Shown one piece after another: positions 8,116-17,229 of a DNA stretch of 64,000 bases. A model generated the notes under the pieces. That model saw nothing but the letters and a program-made list of their open reading frames with translations, was not told the origin of the DNA and searched no databases. Positions within the stretch are counted from its first letter, which is position 1. Each line of letters begins with the position of its first letter. Origin of the DNA: Spongiibacter tropicus DSM 19543. Its GTDB lineage: Bacteria > Pseudomonadota > Gammaproteobacteria > Pseudomonadales > Spongiibacteraceae. A program made the position numbers and the translations under genes. The DNA lies in NCBI RefSeq assembly GCF_000420325.1, contig NZ_ATUS01000004.1:186001-250000 (forward strand), given 5' to 3'.

Positions 8116-9468
8116 ATGGAGGAAAAAGACGATCGTTCGACACATTATGACGAGGGTAGTCTCTCTCTGTCAGGTACGGTGATGCTCGGGACTGGGGTGA
8201 TGATCGGCGCAGGAATATTTGCGCTAACCGGGCAGATGGCAGAGATGACTGGTGCATTATTCCCATTGGCATTCCTCGCGGCCGCGATCATCGTTGGTTT
8301 CAGTGCTTACTCATACATCAAAATATCCAATGCCTACCCATCAGCAGGGGGGATCGGCATGTATCTGCATAAGGCCTATGGCGACCGGTTGCCCACTGCG
8401 TTTAATGCACTACTTATGTATTTTTCGATGGTCATCGCGCAGAGTTTTCTAGCGCGTACGTTCGGTTCTTACACCATGCAATTATTTGGCGGTGACCCTT
8501 CAGGGCAAATGACTCCTATACTCGGCGTCTCCCTAATTCTGGCGGCGTTCATTGTGAACCTGTTGGGTAATCGGTTGATTCAAGGGGTTGCAGGGTTTAT
8601 CGGCCTACTGAAAATTGGTGGAATTCTAATCTTTGGTCTCGTCGGCATCTGGTTAGCTGATAGCCTGGCAGTGGACTTTGACCATGTAAGCGAGACCGGT
8701 TCAGCCAGTAATTTCCTCGGCGCCACAGCGCTGGGGATTCTGGCATTCAAAGGCTTTACCACTATTACCAATAGTGGTTCCGAGGTGATCGATCCACACC
8801 GCAATGTTGGTCGCGCCATTGTTATTTCGATTGCTGCCTGTGTCGTTATCTATACATTGGTTGGTTTTGCGGTGGCCAGTAACCTCTCACTCAGGGAGAT
8901 TATTCAAACTCGAGATTATTCCCTGGCTGCGGCCGCTCGACCTGCACTCGGTGAGTACGGCGTGTGGTTCACCGTTGCGATTGCCATGCTGGCGACGGCG
9001 GGAGGGATTCTTGCCAGTATTTTTGCGGTCTCCAGAATGCTGGCGATGCTAACGGAAATGAAGTTGGTGCCCCATAGCCATTTCGGTATGCCGGGTAGCA
9101 TTCAGAAACATACATTGGTGTACACCGTGGTTCTTGGACTTGTGCTCACCGCGTTCTTTGATCTTTCCCGTATAGCAGCACTTGGCATCATATTCTATCT
9201 GGTGATGGATATCGCCATTCACTGGGGTGTTCTGCGCTACTTGTTGGACGATGTTAAAGCCAAAAGCTGGGTCCCCGTTACCGCGATTATATTAGATTCG
9301 CTTGCACTAAGCGGGTTCGTTTGGGTGAAGTTGAATTCAGATCCATTTGTGTTGGGTGTGGCCGTTGTCACAATGATGCTAATCGCGATCGGAGAGCAAC
9401 TATTCCTTGGATCTGAAAAACGAAAGCAAGCTGTGTCCCAAAGTCAGGCGCATGAACATCATCATTAA
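8116..9468 (+). CDS. APC-superfamily amino acid/polyamine permease
   Basis: 450 residues with about twelve hydrophobic segments. The first helix carries the APC signature GTGVMIGAGIFALTGQMAEM, followed by YPSAGGIGMYLHKAYGD and a conserved acidic GSEVIDPHRNVGRAI loop. The C-terminus ends in a histidine-rich tail (AHEHHH), unusual for an amino acid permease and in keeping with the island. GGAGG-like purines lie in the short leader. The transported substrate is unknown. It appears to be the last large gene of the copper operon; transport of a metal-chelating amino acid is speculation. Confidence 0.85.
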   Translation: MEEKDDRSTHYDEGSLSLSGTVMLGTGVMIGAGIFALTGQMAEMTGALFPLAFLAAAIIVGFSAYSYIKISNAYPSAGGIGMYLHKAYGDRLPTAFNALLMYFSMVIAQSFLARTFGSYTMQLFGGDPSGQMTPILGVSLILAAFIVNLLGNRLIQGVAGFIGLLKIGGILIFGLVGIWLADSLAVDFDHVSETGSASNFLGATALGILAFKGFTTITNSGSEVIDPHRNVGRAIVISIAACVVIYTLVGFAVASNLSLREIIQTRDYSLAAAARPALGEYGVWFTVAIAMLATAGGILASIFAVSRMLAMLTEMKLVPHSHFGMPGSIQKHTLVYTVVLGLVLTAFFDLSRIAALGIIFYLVMDIAIHWGVLRYLLDDVKAKSWVPVTAIILDSLALSGFVWVKLNSDPFVLGVAVVTMMLIAIGEQLFLGSEKRKQAVSQSQAHEHHH

Positions 9469-9542
9469 AAATCATGTGGAGGAAGCCTGCCAGGCACAGA
9501 ACGGGACTCTAGTGGTTAACTTTTGTTGTTTGGAGAATGGTA

Positions 9543-9644
9543 ATGGATCAAGTTAGCACACTTAAAGCGATCTATATGGGCATCGACACCCACCAGGAAC
9601 TGGTGGTGTGTATGCGCAGCTATCGTGACTTTTTGAGACTCTAA
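9543..9644 (+). pseudogene. Probable N-terminal remnant of a thymidine phosphorylase-family gene
   Basis: A 33-residue frame (MDQVSTLKAIYMGIDTHQEL, then VVCMRSYRDFLRL) ends at TAA. KAIYMGIDTHQELVVCMRS resembles the start of the long thymidine/AMP phosphorylase-like proteins, which continue with a CRSEGFEAQ block that is lost here. Such genes do occur in metal islands. About 500 residues are missing, so it can only be a remnant. The match is recalled, not computed; a BLASTP search would settle it. Confidence 0.4.
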
Positions 9645-9676
9645 TCGATGAGTCAATCCACAACTGAGAAAAAATT

Positions 9677-10135
9677 ATGCAAATTGAAACCTTAAAAGAT
9701 GTGCTGCACTGGACCCGGGAATTTCACCAACATCTCAGTCAGTGCTTATCCCATTGCGCAGACAAGAATACGGATGAACGGGCCCGGATGATTCTTGCTT
9801 ACCTGTCCGATCACGAAAAAAGTCTCACAAAAGTTGTCAATGGCTTCGAAACCTCGGGCGATGAACATGCGCTGAACACCTGGTGTATGGAATATGTGGC
9901 AAAGCATCCTATCGTCCGACATGCACATTGCGACGCGCCTTTTGCCGAGCTTGATGCCGCGCAAATCATGGAGGTGATTGTCGATCAGCATCAGCAGGTG
10001 ATTGAGCTGTATCGCTATCTCGCCTCAAGGGCGGATATCCCCTCTGCCAAGGAGTTGATGGAATCACTCCGGTCGCTGGAGGAACACGAAATGATGCGTA
10101 TGGTGCAGTCTGCCAACCGGTTCGGGGATATGTAG
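9677..10135 (+). CDS. Hypothetical helical protein, hemerythrin/rubrerythrin-like pattern
   Basis: 152 residues, predicted almost wholly helical, with regularly spaced His and Glu: EFHQHLSQCLSHC, YLSDHEKSL, KHPIVRHAHCD, VDQHQQVIELYRYL and LEEHEMMRMV. A four-helix bundle binding a metal pair is plausible, but no exact hemerythrin motif is present and I do not assign the family firmly. No signal peptide. It lies between the copper permease and a DUF5676 membrane gene and may share a transcript with the latter. Oxygen, iron or copper handling is only a guess from composition. Confidence 0.6.
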   Translation: MQIETLKDVLHWTREFHQHLSQCLSHCADKNTDERARMILAYLSDHEKSLTKVVNGFETSGDEHALNTWCMEYVAKHPIVRHAHCDAPFAELDAAQIMEVIVDQHQQVIELYRYLASRADIPSAKELMESLRSLEEHEMMRMVQSANRFGDM

Positions 10136-10182
10136 AGACACTAATTTATTACAGATACACCACCATAAACGGAGGAATAGTC

Positions 10183-10437
10183 ATGACACTTAATGCGTTC
10201 AAATTCGGGATAGCCAGCGCGATTACCGCGGCGATACTGTGGCTGGCTTGCAGCCTGTTGGTGATGTTAATGCCCGCCATGATGTTATCCATGTCTGGGG
10301 AAATGGTGCATATGCAACTGAATGAGATGGGTTGGCATTTGACATTCACTGGCGTTGTTGTGGGACTGGTGGCTTGGTCAGTGTCAGCGGGTATCGCCGG
10401 GTGGTTGCTGGCGGCTATTTACAACCGCTTGCAGTAA
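10183..10437 (+). CDS. DUF5676-type small membrane protein
   Basis: 84 residues with two or three TM helices (SAITAAILWLACSLLVMLMP, then FTGVVVGLVAWSVSAGIAGW) and a Met/His-bearing linker (MVHMQLNEMGWHL). The pattern, including the GWxxxxIYN C-terminus, fits DUF5676 family membrane proteins common next to metal-resistance genes; the function is unknown. GGAGGA stands 9 bases before ATG 10183. It converges with the cytochrome c gene on the other strand, 24 bases away. Confidence 0.7.
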   Translation: MTLNAFKFGIASAITAAILWLACSLLVMLMPAMMLSMSGEMVHMQLNEMGWHLTFTGVVVGLVAWSVSAGIAGWLLAAIYNRLQ

Positions 10438-10461
10438 GCCGATGGATTATGAGGTGCCATA

Positions 10462-11049
10462 TCAGTGACCATGCCCTTCCGAGTCTTGCCCACGTGCGGT
10501 GAGTATCTGGTATTGATCGGAAGATAATTCCGGCAATCGCTGCAGGAACGCTACCATGTTCCAGATACGTTTGTCGTCATGCCCCGGTCCCCAGGCTGGC
10601 ATGCCCGAGGCCTTGATGCCGTGTTTAATAATCCAGAATTGTCTCTTAATGGCTTCGTCGTCATTATCGGTGTTACCCGCATGGTCGTGTCCATGTTCAT
10701 CACCCGTTAGTGTTAAATTGGGTGGTGCGGGGTATAGCCCCAGGGTGAAATCAGTTTCGGTTCTGCCCGGCTTCAGATGGCACCCTGCACACATATCATT
10801 GTAGTCGGCGCCACCTGCCAGTAACCGCTCCGGTGCGTTTAGGTCGCTAGGAACCTTAATGTCACTGGCGGCGCGTGCGACGGAACGTTCACGCAAGGTT
10901 TCCAGCAGCCAGTAGGTCAGCCGATTGTGGGGAACGTCGGCGCCTATTGGATAGAGTCCGGAATACAAAAACGCCAGACCGCCAATGATCGATATCGCTG
11001 CTGCGATAAGCAGACATTTACCACAGGTTAGAAATTTGAAAGCGGCCAT
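10462..11049 (-). CDS. Membrane-anchored c-type cytochrome
   Basis: 195 residues from the ATG at 11049, with GGAGAT 4 bases upstream; a longer frame to 11079 has no better signal. It has one N-terminal TM or signal helix (CLLIAAAISIIGGLAFLYSG), then a periplasmic domain with one heme site, CAGCH, and a distal Met in SGMPAWGP. The tail is His-rich (GHGH). It is the last gene of the minus-strand copper operon (multicopper oxidase, CopB, Met-rich protein, cytochrome), so it may pass electrons connected with copper oxidation; this is inferred. Confidence 0.85.
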   Translation of the reverse strand: MAAFKFLTCGKCLLIAAAISIIGGLAFLYSGLYPIGADVPHNRLTYWLLETLRERSVARAASDIKVPSDLNAPERLLAGGADYNDMCAGCHLKPGRTETDFTLGLYPAPPNLTLTGDEHGHDHAGNTDNDDEAIKRQFWIIKHGIKASGMPAWGPGHDDKRIWNMVAFLQRLPELSSDQYQILTARGQDSEGHGH

Positions 11050-11108
11050 GACATCTCCATCCGGTTTGAATCTTAGCAATATCGCTCGAAATGATAGACC
11101 GTGGGTCG

Positions 11109-11405
11109 TCAGTGTTTGTGTTCAATCGATTCATCATTCGCGGTGTGTTCTTTCTGTACGCCGTCTTCTTGGTTTGCGTTTTCTGAAGCTTGATTATCTT
11201 GGTGCATGTCTTTCATACACTGCTGCATCATGGCCTGCATCACCGGATCATTCATGTCCATCTTGCTGTGATCCATATTTTTCATGGCGGTGCAATCCGG
11301 TTTTTCAGCGTCTTTCATATGTTCTTTAGGTTCATGGGCCTGTGCTGAGAAAGCGATGCCCAGTGTGGAGAACACGATGATAGTGGCTAGTGTTTTCATA
11401 TTCAT
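11109..11405 (-). CDS. Secreted Met/His-rich putative copper-binding protein
   Basis: 98 residues from the ATG at 11405 (MNMKTLATIIVFSTLGIAFS, then AQAHE). AGGA lies about 9 bases upstream; an ATG at 11420 is possible but includes the probable ribosome site. A Sec signal peptide ends at SAQA. The mature part has MDHSKMDMNDPVMQAMMQQC and many His and acidic residues. It resembles other periplasmic copper-scavenging peptides without belonging to a named family I can confirm. It lies 52 bases after copB in the same operon. Confidence 0.7.
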   Translation of the reverse strand: MNMKTLATIIVFSTLGIAFSAQAHEPKEHMKDAEKPDCTAMKNMDHSKMDMNDPVMQAMMQQCMKDMHQDNQASENANQEDGVQKEHTANDESIEHKH

Positions 11406-11457
11406 AAAGGTGTTCCTCATAGGTGTTTAAAAAGTTTCTATATCAACTTGGTGATTG

Positions 11458-12303
11458 TTAAAACCAGAATCGCAGTCCCGCGACGAATTGGGTGCCTGAC
11501 GTATCTTGGCCTGCCGCGCGGCGGTAATCGGCTGTGTCGCCATAGGTGTCTGTCCATTCCACACCGATGTAGGGAGAAAATTGACGGCTGAATTCGTAAC
11601 GCAGGCGCAAGCCCAAGGCGAGATCCGAGAGGCCCGACCCCAATCTATTATCAAGATCATCCTTGCCATACAGATTCAGTTCCGCGCGGGGCTGTAAAAT
11701 GAGCCGCTGTGTCAGCAGCAACTCGTACTCGGCCTCGGCAGAGAGTGCGGTCCGACCGTCGTCGCCAACATAGGCAGTCACATCCAGCTCAAACCAGTAG
11801 GGCGCCAGGCCTTGCATACCAATTGCCAGCCACTGGCGATCCTTACCTTCGTCATATTGGTCAAGTCGAACGCCGAATTGGGTGTCGAAATAGGCGTTGA
11901 GCGCATGGCCCCACAACAGCTCGGTAGAACTTTCTTCCAGCGTGCCGTCTGCGATATCACCCTCCGCTTTGATGACAAAGCGGTTGTAGGTGGTGCCATA
12001 CCAGGCCTGTATATCGTAAACCGTGCTATCGCTGTCTTCCTGATACTCCAGGCGATCGCCCAGAACGGACCAGAAGGCGTGCTCGTCCGCCAGTTTCAGT
12101 TGCCGTGGCCCCGGCTGTGCATAGGGGCCTTCGGTCAAGGTGTAACCGTCGGAATAAGCGTGGGGATCGCGGGCATCGGCTGGCGCACTACCACCCTGCA
12201 TTTGCATATCGCCGTGATCCATTTGCGCCAGGGCCGTATTTACTTGAAGGGCACCGACAATAACAACCAGTGTTGTGAGATATTTCACCGTATTAAGTCT
12301 CAT
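11458..12303 (-). CDS. copB: Copper resistance protein B (outer membrane)
   Basis: 281 residues from the ATG at 12303, which overlaps the TGA of the upstream oxidase gene (ATGA); this supports the start and coupled translation. A signal peptide (MRLNTVKYLTTLVVIVGALQ, then VNTALA) precedes a short Met/His segment (MDHGDMQMQGG). A CopB/PcoB beta-barrel follows: DRLEYQEDSDSTVYDIQAWY, GLAPYWFELDVTAYVGDDGR, and the terminal GTQFVAGLRFWF ending in aromatic Phe, as outer-membrane barrels do. In Pseudomonas and E. coli the CopB/PcoB proteins sequester copper with CopA. The Met-rich N-terminal region is shorter than in plasmid PcoB. Confidence 0.93.
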   Translation of the reverse strand: MRLNTVKYLTTLVVIVGALQVNTALAQMDHGDMQMQGGSAPADARDPHAYSDGYTLTEGPYAQPGPRQLKLADEHAFWSVLGDRLEYQEDSDSTVYDIQAWYGTTYNRFVIKAEGDIADGTLEESSTELLWGHALNAYFDTQFGVRLDQYDEGKDRQWLAIGMQGLAPYWFELDVTAYVGDDGRTALSAEAEYELLLTQRLILQPRAELNLYGKDDLDNRLGSGLSDLALGLRLRYEFSRQFSPYIGVEWTDTYGDTADYRRAAGQDTSGTQFVAGLRFWF

Positions 12304-14147
12304 GACACCACCACCTCGCGGAACATGCCCGCATCCATATGGAACAGCAAATGACAATGCCAGGCCCAGCGGCCCAGATCATGGGGTGTGGTCAGGTAGC
12401 TGATGCGCTGCGCTGGTTGCACGGGAATGGTATGGCGGCGCACTCGCAATTCACCCTGGTCAGTTTCCAGTTCGCTCCACATACCATGTAAGTGCATGGG
12501 GTGGGTCATCATGGTGTCATTTTGCAAAATGATTCTAACGCGTTCGTTATGACGCAAGGAGACTGGTGTGCTTTTGCCGAATTCAAGCCCGTCGAAGGAC
12601 CAGCTATAGCGTTCCATATTGCCGGTAAGGTGTAGTTCCAGCTCTCTTGCGGGCGGGCGGCGGTCATCCAGCACACCATCGATGGATTTCAGGTCGGCCA
12701 GCGTCAGCACGCGGTGGCCCTGTGGGCGCAGCCCACGCTGGCTTAAGTTACGCAGGCCAATACCGGGGTCGTCGAGATTGGTACTTGGCGTATCCACCCG
12801 TTGGTCAACCGAAGCCCCGTATTCGGTTCGGGCGTGGCGTATGGTAGATGAAGGTTTGGCAAGCGGGTTCTCAGAACCCTGCTGCATGCCGTGCATACTG
12901 TGGTCCATGGCCATACCGCCGGACATTTGGGAATGATCCATCTTGGTTTGGCCCATGGAGTCCATTTTCATCATGTCGTGGCCCATGGCGCCACCACCCA
13001 TTGCTCCCATCATATCCTTCATGGTTAACCACTCGGGGGGATCGGGCTCTGGCACCGGTGCGATCAAGCCCTGTTGCACGGCCAGAGTGCCGCGGGCATA
13101 GCCGCTGCGTTCCATGCTCTGGGCGAAGATCGTATAAGCGTCGTCCTGGGGCTCGACCATGACATCGTAGGTTTCGCCGGGGCCAAAGCGGAATTCATCC
13201 ACAGTGACCGGCTCGACATCCTGGCCATCGGCCTGGATCACCGTTAACTTCAAACCGGGAATGCGAACATCATAAAAGCTGTTGCTGGCGGCATTGATAA
13301 ACCGCAGCCGTACGCGATCACCGCGCTGGAACAAGCCGCTCCAATTGCCCGCCGGGGTGGTGCCATTCATCAGGAAGGTGAGGGTGGCCGCCGACAGGTC
13401 CGCCAGATCGGTCGGGTTCATCCGCATCTGGTTCCACATCTGGCGTTTTTCCAGTGCCGCCTGCAAGCCCAGCTTGGAGACATCGGCTGTGAAATCGAAA
13501 AAGGTGGGCTGATTGAAGTTATAGACATCGCTTTGCACTTTCAGCTTGCTGAAGGCGCGCATCGGGTCTTCGTCGGTCCAGTCGGAAAGCTGTACCACGT
13601 AATCCTGATCGGCGCGGTGTCTTTCGCCTGCCCGTGGTTCAATGATCAGGGCGCCGTACATGCCCGTGATTTCTTGAAAGCCGGAGTGGCTGTGGTACCA
13701 GTAGGTGCCGCTCTGCCGTAGCGTAAAGCGGTAAACAAAGGTTTCCCCCGGTGAAATACCTGGGTAGCTGATTCCCGGTACACCATCCATTTGATAGGGC
13801 AGCAGTATGCCGTGCCAGTGAATGGAGGTGGCGACCGGCAAGCGGTTAGTGACGCGGATGGTGACGTCATCGCCTTCACGCAACCGTAGCGTCGGTGCCG
13901 GGATGGAGCCGTTGATAGTGGTCGCCATGCGAGTGACGCCAGTGAAGTTGACGGGTGTTTCGGCAATCACCAAATCGATTTCACGGCCGCTGAGCACTGG
14001 CGCTGAGTCCAGCGCGGTCGCGCCTTTTGCGGCGGCCTGCAACCAGGACGGTGTGGAGGCCAGCACGCCACCGGCTGCCAGGCCCTGCACGAAGCGGCGG
14101 CGACTAAGCTGCCAGGGCTGTTTGGGTCGGGGGAAACCATGGGTCAT
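12300..14147 (-). CDS. copA: CopA/PcoA-type multicopper oxidase
   Basis: 615 residues, a periplasmic oxidase that converts Cu(I) to the less toxic Cu(II). The Tat signal (SRRRFVQGLAAGGVLASTPS) indicates export folded with cofactors. Copper ligand motifs are complete: HWHG and YHSHSG in domain 1, and HPMHLHG and HCHLLFHMDAG in domain 3. A Met-rich insert of about 60 residues (MMGAMGGGAMGHDMMKMDSM and following) precedes domain 3, typical of PcoA/CopA. Length agrees with the family (about 600). It begins the operon with copB; a candidate CopR box lies 88 bases upstream (14236-14255). This is a different protein from the ATPase also called CopA at 3223. Confidence 0.97.
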   Translation of the reverse strand: MTHGFPRPKQPWQLSRRRFVQGLAAGGVLASTPSWLQAAAKGATALDSAPVLSGREIDLVIAETPVNFTGVTRMATTINGSIPAPTLRLREGDDVTIRVTNRLPVATSIHWHGILLPYQMDGVPGISYPGISPGETFVYRFTLRQSGTYWYHSHSGFQEITGMYGALIIEPRAGERHRADQDYVVQLSDWTDEDPMRAFSKLKVQSDVYNFNQPTFFDFTADVSKLGLQAALEKRQMWNQMRMNPTDLADLSAATLTFLMNGTTPAGNWSGLFQRGDRVRLRFINAASNSFYDVRIPGLKLTVIQADGQDVEPVTVDEFRFGPGETYDVMVEPQDDAYTIFAQSMERSGYARGTLAVQQGLIAPVPEPDPPEWLTMKDMMGAMGGGAMGHDMMKMDSMGQTKMDHSQMSGGMAMDHSMHGMQQGSENPLAKPSSTIRHARTEYGASVDQRVDTPSTNLDDPGIGLRNLSQRGLRPQGHRVLTLADLKSIDGVLDDRRPPARELELHLTGNMERYSWSFDGLEFGKSTPVSLRHNERVRIILQNDTMMTHPMHLHGMWSELETDQGELRVRRHTIPVQPAQRISYLTTPHDLGRWAWHCHLLFHMDAGMFREVVVS

Positions 14148-14235
14148 GAGTCAATCTCTTTTGGGATAAGTGATGGTTGTTCCACGTTCTGACTCCGCAT
14201 ACTAGCGAGCCGAGCCTGTCACCCGCATGACTCCT

Positions 14236-14255
14236 GGATGACAACCTTGTAATCC
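14236..14255 (-). promoter_or_regulatory. Candidate CopR box upstream of the multicopper oxidase
   Basis: On the minus strand the sequence reads GGATTACAAGGTTGTCATCC. It shares GGATTACA-N4-TGTNATCC with the centre of the palindrome before copR (17823-17842) and resembles the E. coli CusR box core ATGACAA-N2-TTGTCAT. The position, 88 bases before the start codon, suits an OmpR-type activator. 14256-14345 contains no further gene. Confidence 0.7.
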
Positions 14256-14345
14256 TGCAAAATTGTCGCTAGGTGTGATGATTCGAGTTGCCGATTTAGG
14301 GTTGATGAATGGCTCTGGGGAGCAGGGTATGAAAAAAGCTTGCGG

Positions 14346-15054
14346 CTACCCCATAACACTTGCCTTGAGTAGCATCCATATTGCCATGCCAAGCATCATG
14401 AGGTTTTCAGTGAGCGATATAAATCCCAAGGGGACGTTACTCTCGCCACCTACACAGGCGCACTTGAGCTCTCTTTTGTCAATGTACACGGCTTTAAATA
14501 CCGAGACGGCACCGACAATCCCTATGAAAAAGGCAATTGGTATCGATACAAAAGGCAATACTCCGGCTATCATTAGCAAGCCTGCCAGGCCTTCACCATA
14601 GGGATACACGTACCCGTAAGGCACCCATTTTTGGGCAAGAAGATCATAGTTAAGAAACATGGTCGAAAAGCTTTCGACATCACGTATTTTCAAATAGGCA
14701 AGACCACACATTGAAAAAGCGATGAACCACTCGAAAGTGCGTAAAGACAGCCATTGCCCTTCAACAACCGAAGCCGAACCCGTGGCCATCAGAAAGGTCA
14801 TAGAAAACAGAGCAATAACGGGCCAGTAAGTTTGTTCATTTTTGTCTTTTGGTTCTTTCCTAAAATACACAAGTAGGTCGTCGTACCCACCGATTCGGTT
14901 ACCTCCCAGAAAGGTCTGAGGAGTGGTTTCAACATTATGCTTGTGCTTAAAAGCTTCGGTTTCCTCGTGATTTTTAAGGTGATGATCTTCTACCTGGAAC
15001 CCTTGGGTCTCTAATAAATGTTTCGATTTTAAGCCATAGGGACAGAGATGATCC
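14346..15054 (-). pseudogene. Glutaredoxin-MauE fusion, 3' part (interrupted by IS66)
   Basis: Read on the minus strand, this piece continues from DHLCPYGLKSKHLLETQGFQ through TTPQTFLGGNRIGGYDDLL, a glutaredoxin-like domain with a single active-site Cys (CPYG) and a cis-Pro TPQ loop. It then enters a MauE/DoxX-like membrane domain of four or five helices ending with CACVGGESNVPLGFISLTEN. The 5' end lies beyond the IS66 element at 17669-17720; removing the element and one 8-bp duplication restores an uninterrupted 250-residue frame. An in-frame ATG at 14870 could still start the membrane domain alone. Such fusions occur in copper islands; the role is unknown, perhaps thiol protection or copper-thiol chemistry at the membrane. 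Confidence 0.9.
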
Positions 15055-15241
15055 GTAACCGTCCGGTGAACCCCATACTTAATTCAAGTTTGCAAATTTG
15101 ATTCGTGTATCTATAGTTCACGGTAGGCACAGGATGTGCTTATTGCAGGGAGGCGTTCTCAGGATGAGAGGACACTACGGAAGGTGGGTATGGCCATGAT
15201 GGCCGGCCTTCCTGCTATTTTTATTCTGCTTTTGTCGGTGA

Positions 15242-16792
15242 TCAGGGCTTCCAATTGTGGGGTAGCAGCTCACCGATTCTCGATGCCTTCTGGGTCGGCA
15301 GCCTCTCCATAATGTCTTTCAAATAGGCCTGCGGATTGAGGTCGTTGATCTTCGCGGACTGGACCAGGGTCATGATATTTGCCGCCCGCTGTCCACTGCG
15401 CAGTGATCCCGCAAACAACCAGTTTGAACGCCCGAGCGCCCAAGGCCGGATTTGATTCTCCACCCAGTTGTTGTCGATGGGGATGGCGCCGTCATCGAGA
15501 TAACGGGTTAAGGCCTCCCAGCGTTTTACGCTGTAGTTGATGGCCTTGGCGGTGCCGCTGCCATCGGGCACCTGCTGTCGTTTGGCAATGAGCCAGTGAT
15601 GCAATTGGTCGGTGATCGGTTTTGATCGTTCTTGCCGCTGGACTTGTCGCGCTTGCGGCGTCAGTTCAGCCAGCTCCCGCTCAATCCGATACAGGTCTTG
15701 GATGTAATTCAGCGCCTGCCCAGCAATCTGGCTCTTATTGGCCACATGCAAATCATGGAACTTGCGCCTTGCATGGGCCCAGCAACCGACTTCGCTGATG
15801 CCATTGGCAAAGCCAGCCTTGTAGCCAGCATAGTCATCGCAGACCAACTTGCCTTGCCACTCGGCCAGGAAGTCTCTCGCTGCCTGCCCGGCACGGCCGG
15901 GCTGGAAGTCATAGACCACGCCCTGGATGGCCGAGTACCGGGTTGAGGCATAGGCCCAAACATAGGCCTTATGTGTCTGCTTCTTCCCCGGCGCCAGCAT
16001 CGCCACCGGGGTTTCATCGGCGTGCAAGACGGCTTCTTTGAGCAGGGTCTCTCGTAAAGCGTCGATCAAGGGCTGCAGCTCTACACCACAACGGCCTACC
16101 CAATCTGCCAGGGTGGAGCGCGGGATACTGACGCCCGCCCGGGCAAACTGCTGCGCCTGCCGGTGCAGTGGCAGGTGGTCAGCGTATTTGCTGATCAGTA
16201 CCTGGGCCAGCAAATTGGTGGTGGGGATGCCTTTATCAATAATATGAGGGGCTACCGGCGCCTGCACCAGGCTGTCGCAGTCCCGGCAGCACCACTTGCC
16301 CCGGATATGACGCTCGACGCTAAAGATGCCGGGCTGGTAATCCAGCTTCTCGCTGACGTCTTCACCAATGCGGGTCAGGGCGCAGCCGCAGGAACAGTTG
16401 GTGTTTTCCGGCTCATGATGGATCTCGGTGCGAGGAAGGTCTTTGGGCAGCGGCTGGCGCTTGGCCCGTTTGCGCACGCGTTGCTCAGCGGCCTTTGGCG
16501 AGAGGGCTTCCAGCTCAGCCTCAATGGCGGCGATGTCTTCATCCACCAGCGCATCCAGCAAGGCCAGCTGATGCTTGTCCATCCCTTCGCTGCGCTTGCC
16601 AAAGCGATGTCGGCGCAGCAGGGCCAACTCGTGGGTGAGTTTGTCGTTGTGGGTAGAGAGCGTGGTGTTGGCCGATGCTAGCTCATTGTTAGCAGACACA
16701 AGCTGATCATTGTTTGCCTGCAGTTGCAGCACCATTGCCCGAAGCTGTTCAGGAGTGAGGTGTTGGAGGTCGGCAGGCTTAAGCTGAGTCAT
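15242..16792 (-). CDS. tnpC: IS66-family transposase TnpC
   Basis: 516 residues, the DDE transposase of IS66. It has an N-terminal coiled coil (LRAMVLQLQANNDQLVSANN and following), a zinc-binding region (CSCGCALTRIG, later WCCRDCD), and a catalytic core with HADETPVAML and LVCDDYAGYK supplying the Asp residues. The C-terminal WVENQIRPWALGRSNWLFAG motif supplies Glu. Length is usual for the family (about 510-530). No frameshift is seen, so the copy should be active. It follows tnpB by about 100 bases. Confidence 0.97.
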   Translation of the reverse strand: MTQLKPADLQHLTPEQLRAMVLQLQANNDQLVSANNELASANTTLSTHNDKLTHELALLRRHRFGKRSEGMDKHQLALLDALVDEDIAAIEAELEALSPKAAEQRVRKRAKRQPLPKDLPRTEIHHEPENTNCSCGCALTRIGEDVSEKLDYQPGIFSVERHIRGKWCCRDCDSLVQAPVAPHIIDKGIPTTNLLAQVLISKYADHLPLHRQAQQFARAGVSIPRSTLADWVGRCGVELQPLIDALRETLLKEAVLHADETPVAMLAPGKKQTHKAYVWAYASTRYSAIQGVVYDFQPGRAGQAARDFLAEWQGKLVCDDYAGYKAGFANGISEVGCWAHARRKFHDLHVANKSQIAGQALNYIQDLYRIERELAELTPQARQVQRQERSKPITDQLHHWLIAKRQQVPDGSGTAKAINYSVKRWEALTRYLDDGAIPIDNNWVENQIRPWALGRSNWLFAGSLRSGQRAANIMTLVQSAKINDLNPQAYLKDIMERLPTQKASRIGELLPHNWKP

Positions 16793-16893
16793 ACAGCGAT
16801 GTTGCCAGAACGTGGCGCCGCCTGCGATGACGATTCTGTAAATGGACTAAGGTGGGTAACTATGCTGCGCGAGCGCAGCATACCTAACGGGAT

Positions 16894-17229
16894 TTACAGT
16901 ACCGAGATGGTTGCCGCGCCACCGGCGCGCTGCCAGGGCAAGCCGGTGATCAGCGCCCGGAACTGCTCCTCATCCAAGGCAACCGCGCCCCCTTCGCGCA
17001 GATTGCTCCAGATAAACTTGCCGCGGTGTAATCGACGCGCCGCTAGCCAAAGGCCAAAGCCATCGTGCACCAACACCTTCATCCGGTTGGCGCGCTTGTT
17101 GGCAAAGAGGTAGGCGCAGTGGGGCCGGGCTTCGCCAAAGCTCTGCACCACACGTGCCAGCGTGGTATCCGGCCCGGCGCGCATATCCAGGGGCTCACGG
17201 GCTAACCAGATCTCATCAATGCGGATCAT
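16894..17229 (-). CDS. tnpB: IS66-family accessory protein TnpB
   Basis: 111 residues with the characteristic IS66 Orf2 pattern: IWLAREPLDMRAGPDTTLAR, then AYLFANKRANRMKVLVHDGF and GLWLAARRLHRGKFIW. It is required for IS66 transposition by an unknown mechanism. This is unrelated to the RNA-guided TnpB nuclease of IS200/IS605. The start overlaps the tnpA stop by 4 bases (ATGA), as is standard in the family. Confidence 0.96.
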   Translation of the reverse strand: MIRIDEIWLAREPLDMRAGPDTTLARVVQSFGEARPHCAYLFANKRANRMKVLVHDGFGLWLAARRLHRGKFIWSNLREGGAVALDEEQFRALITGLPWQRAGGAATISVL

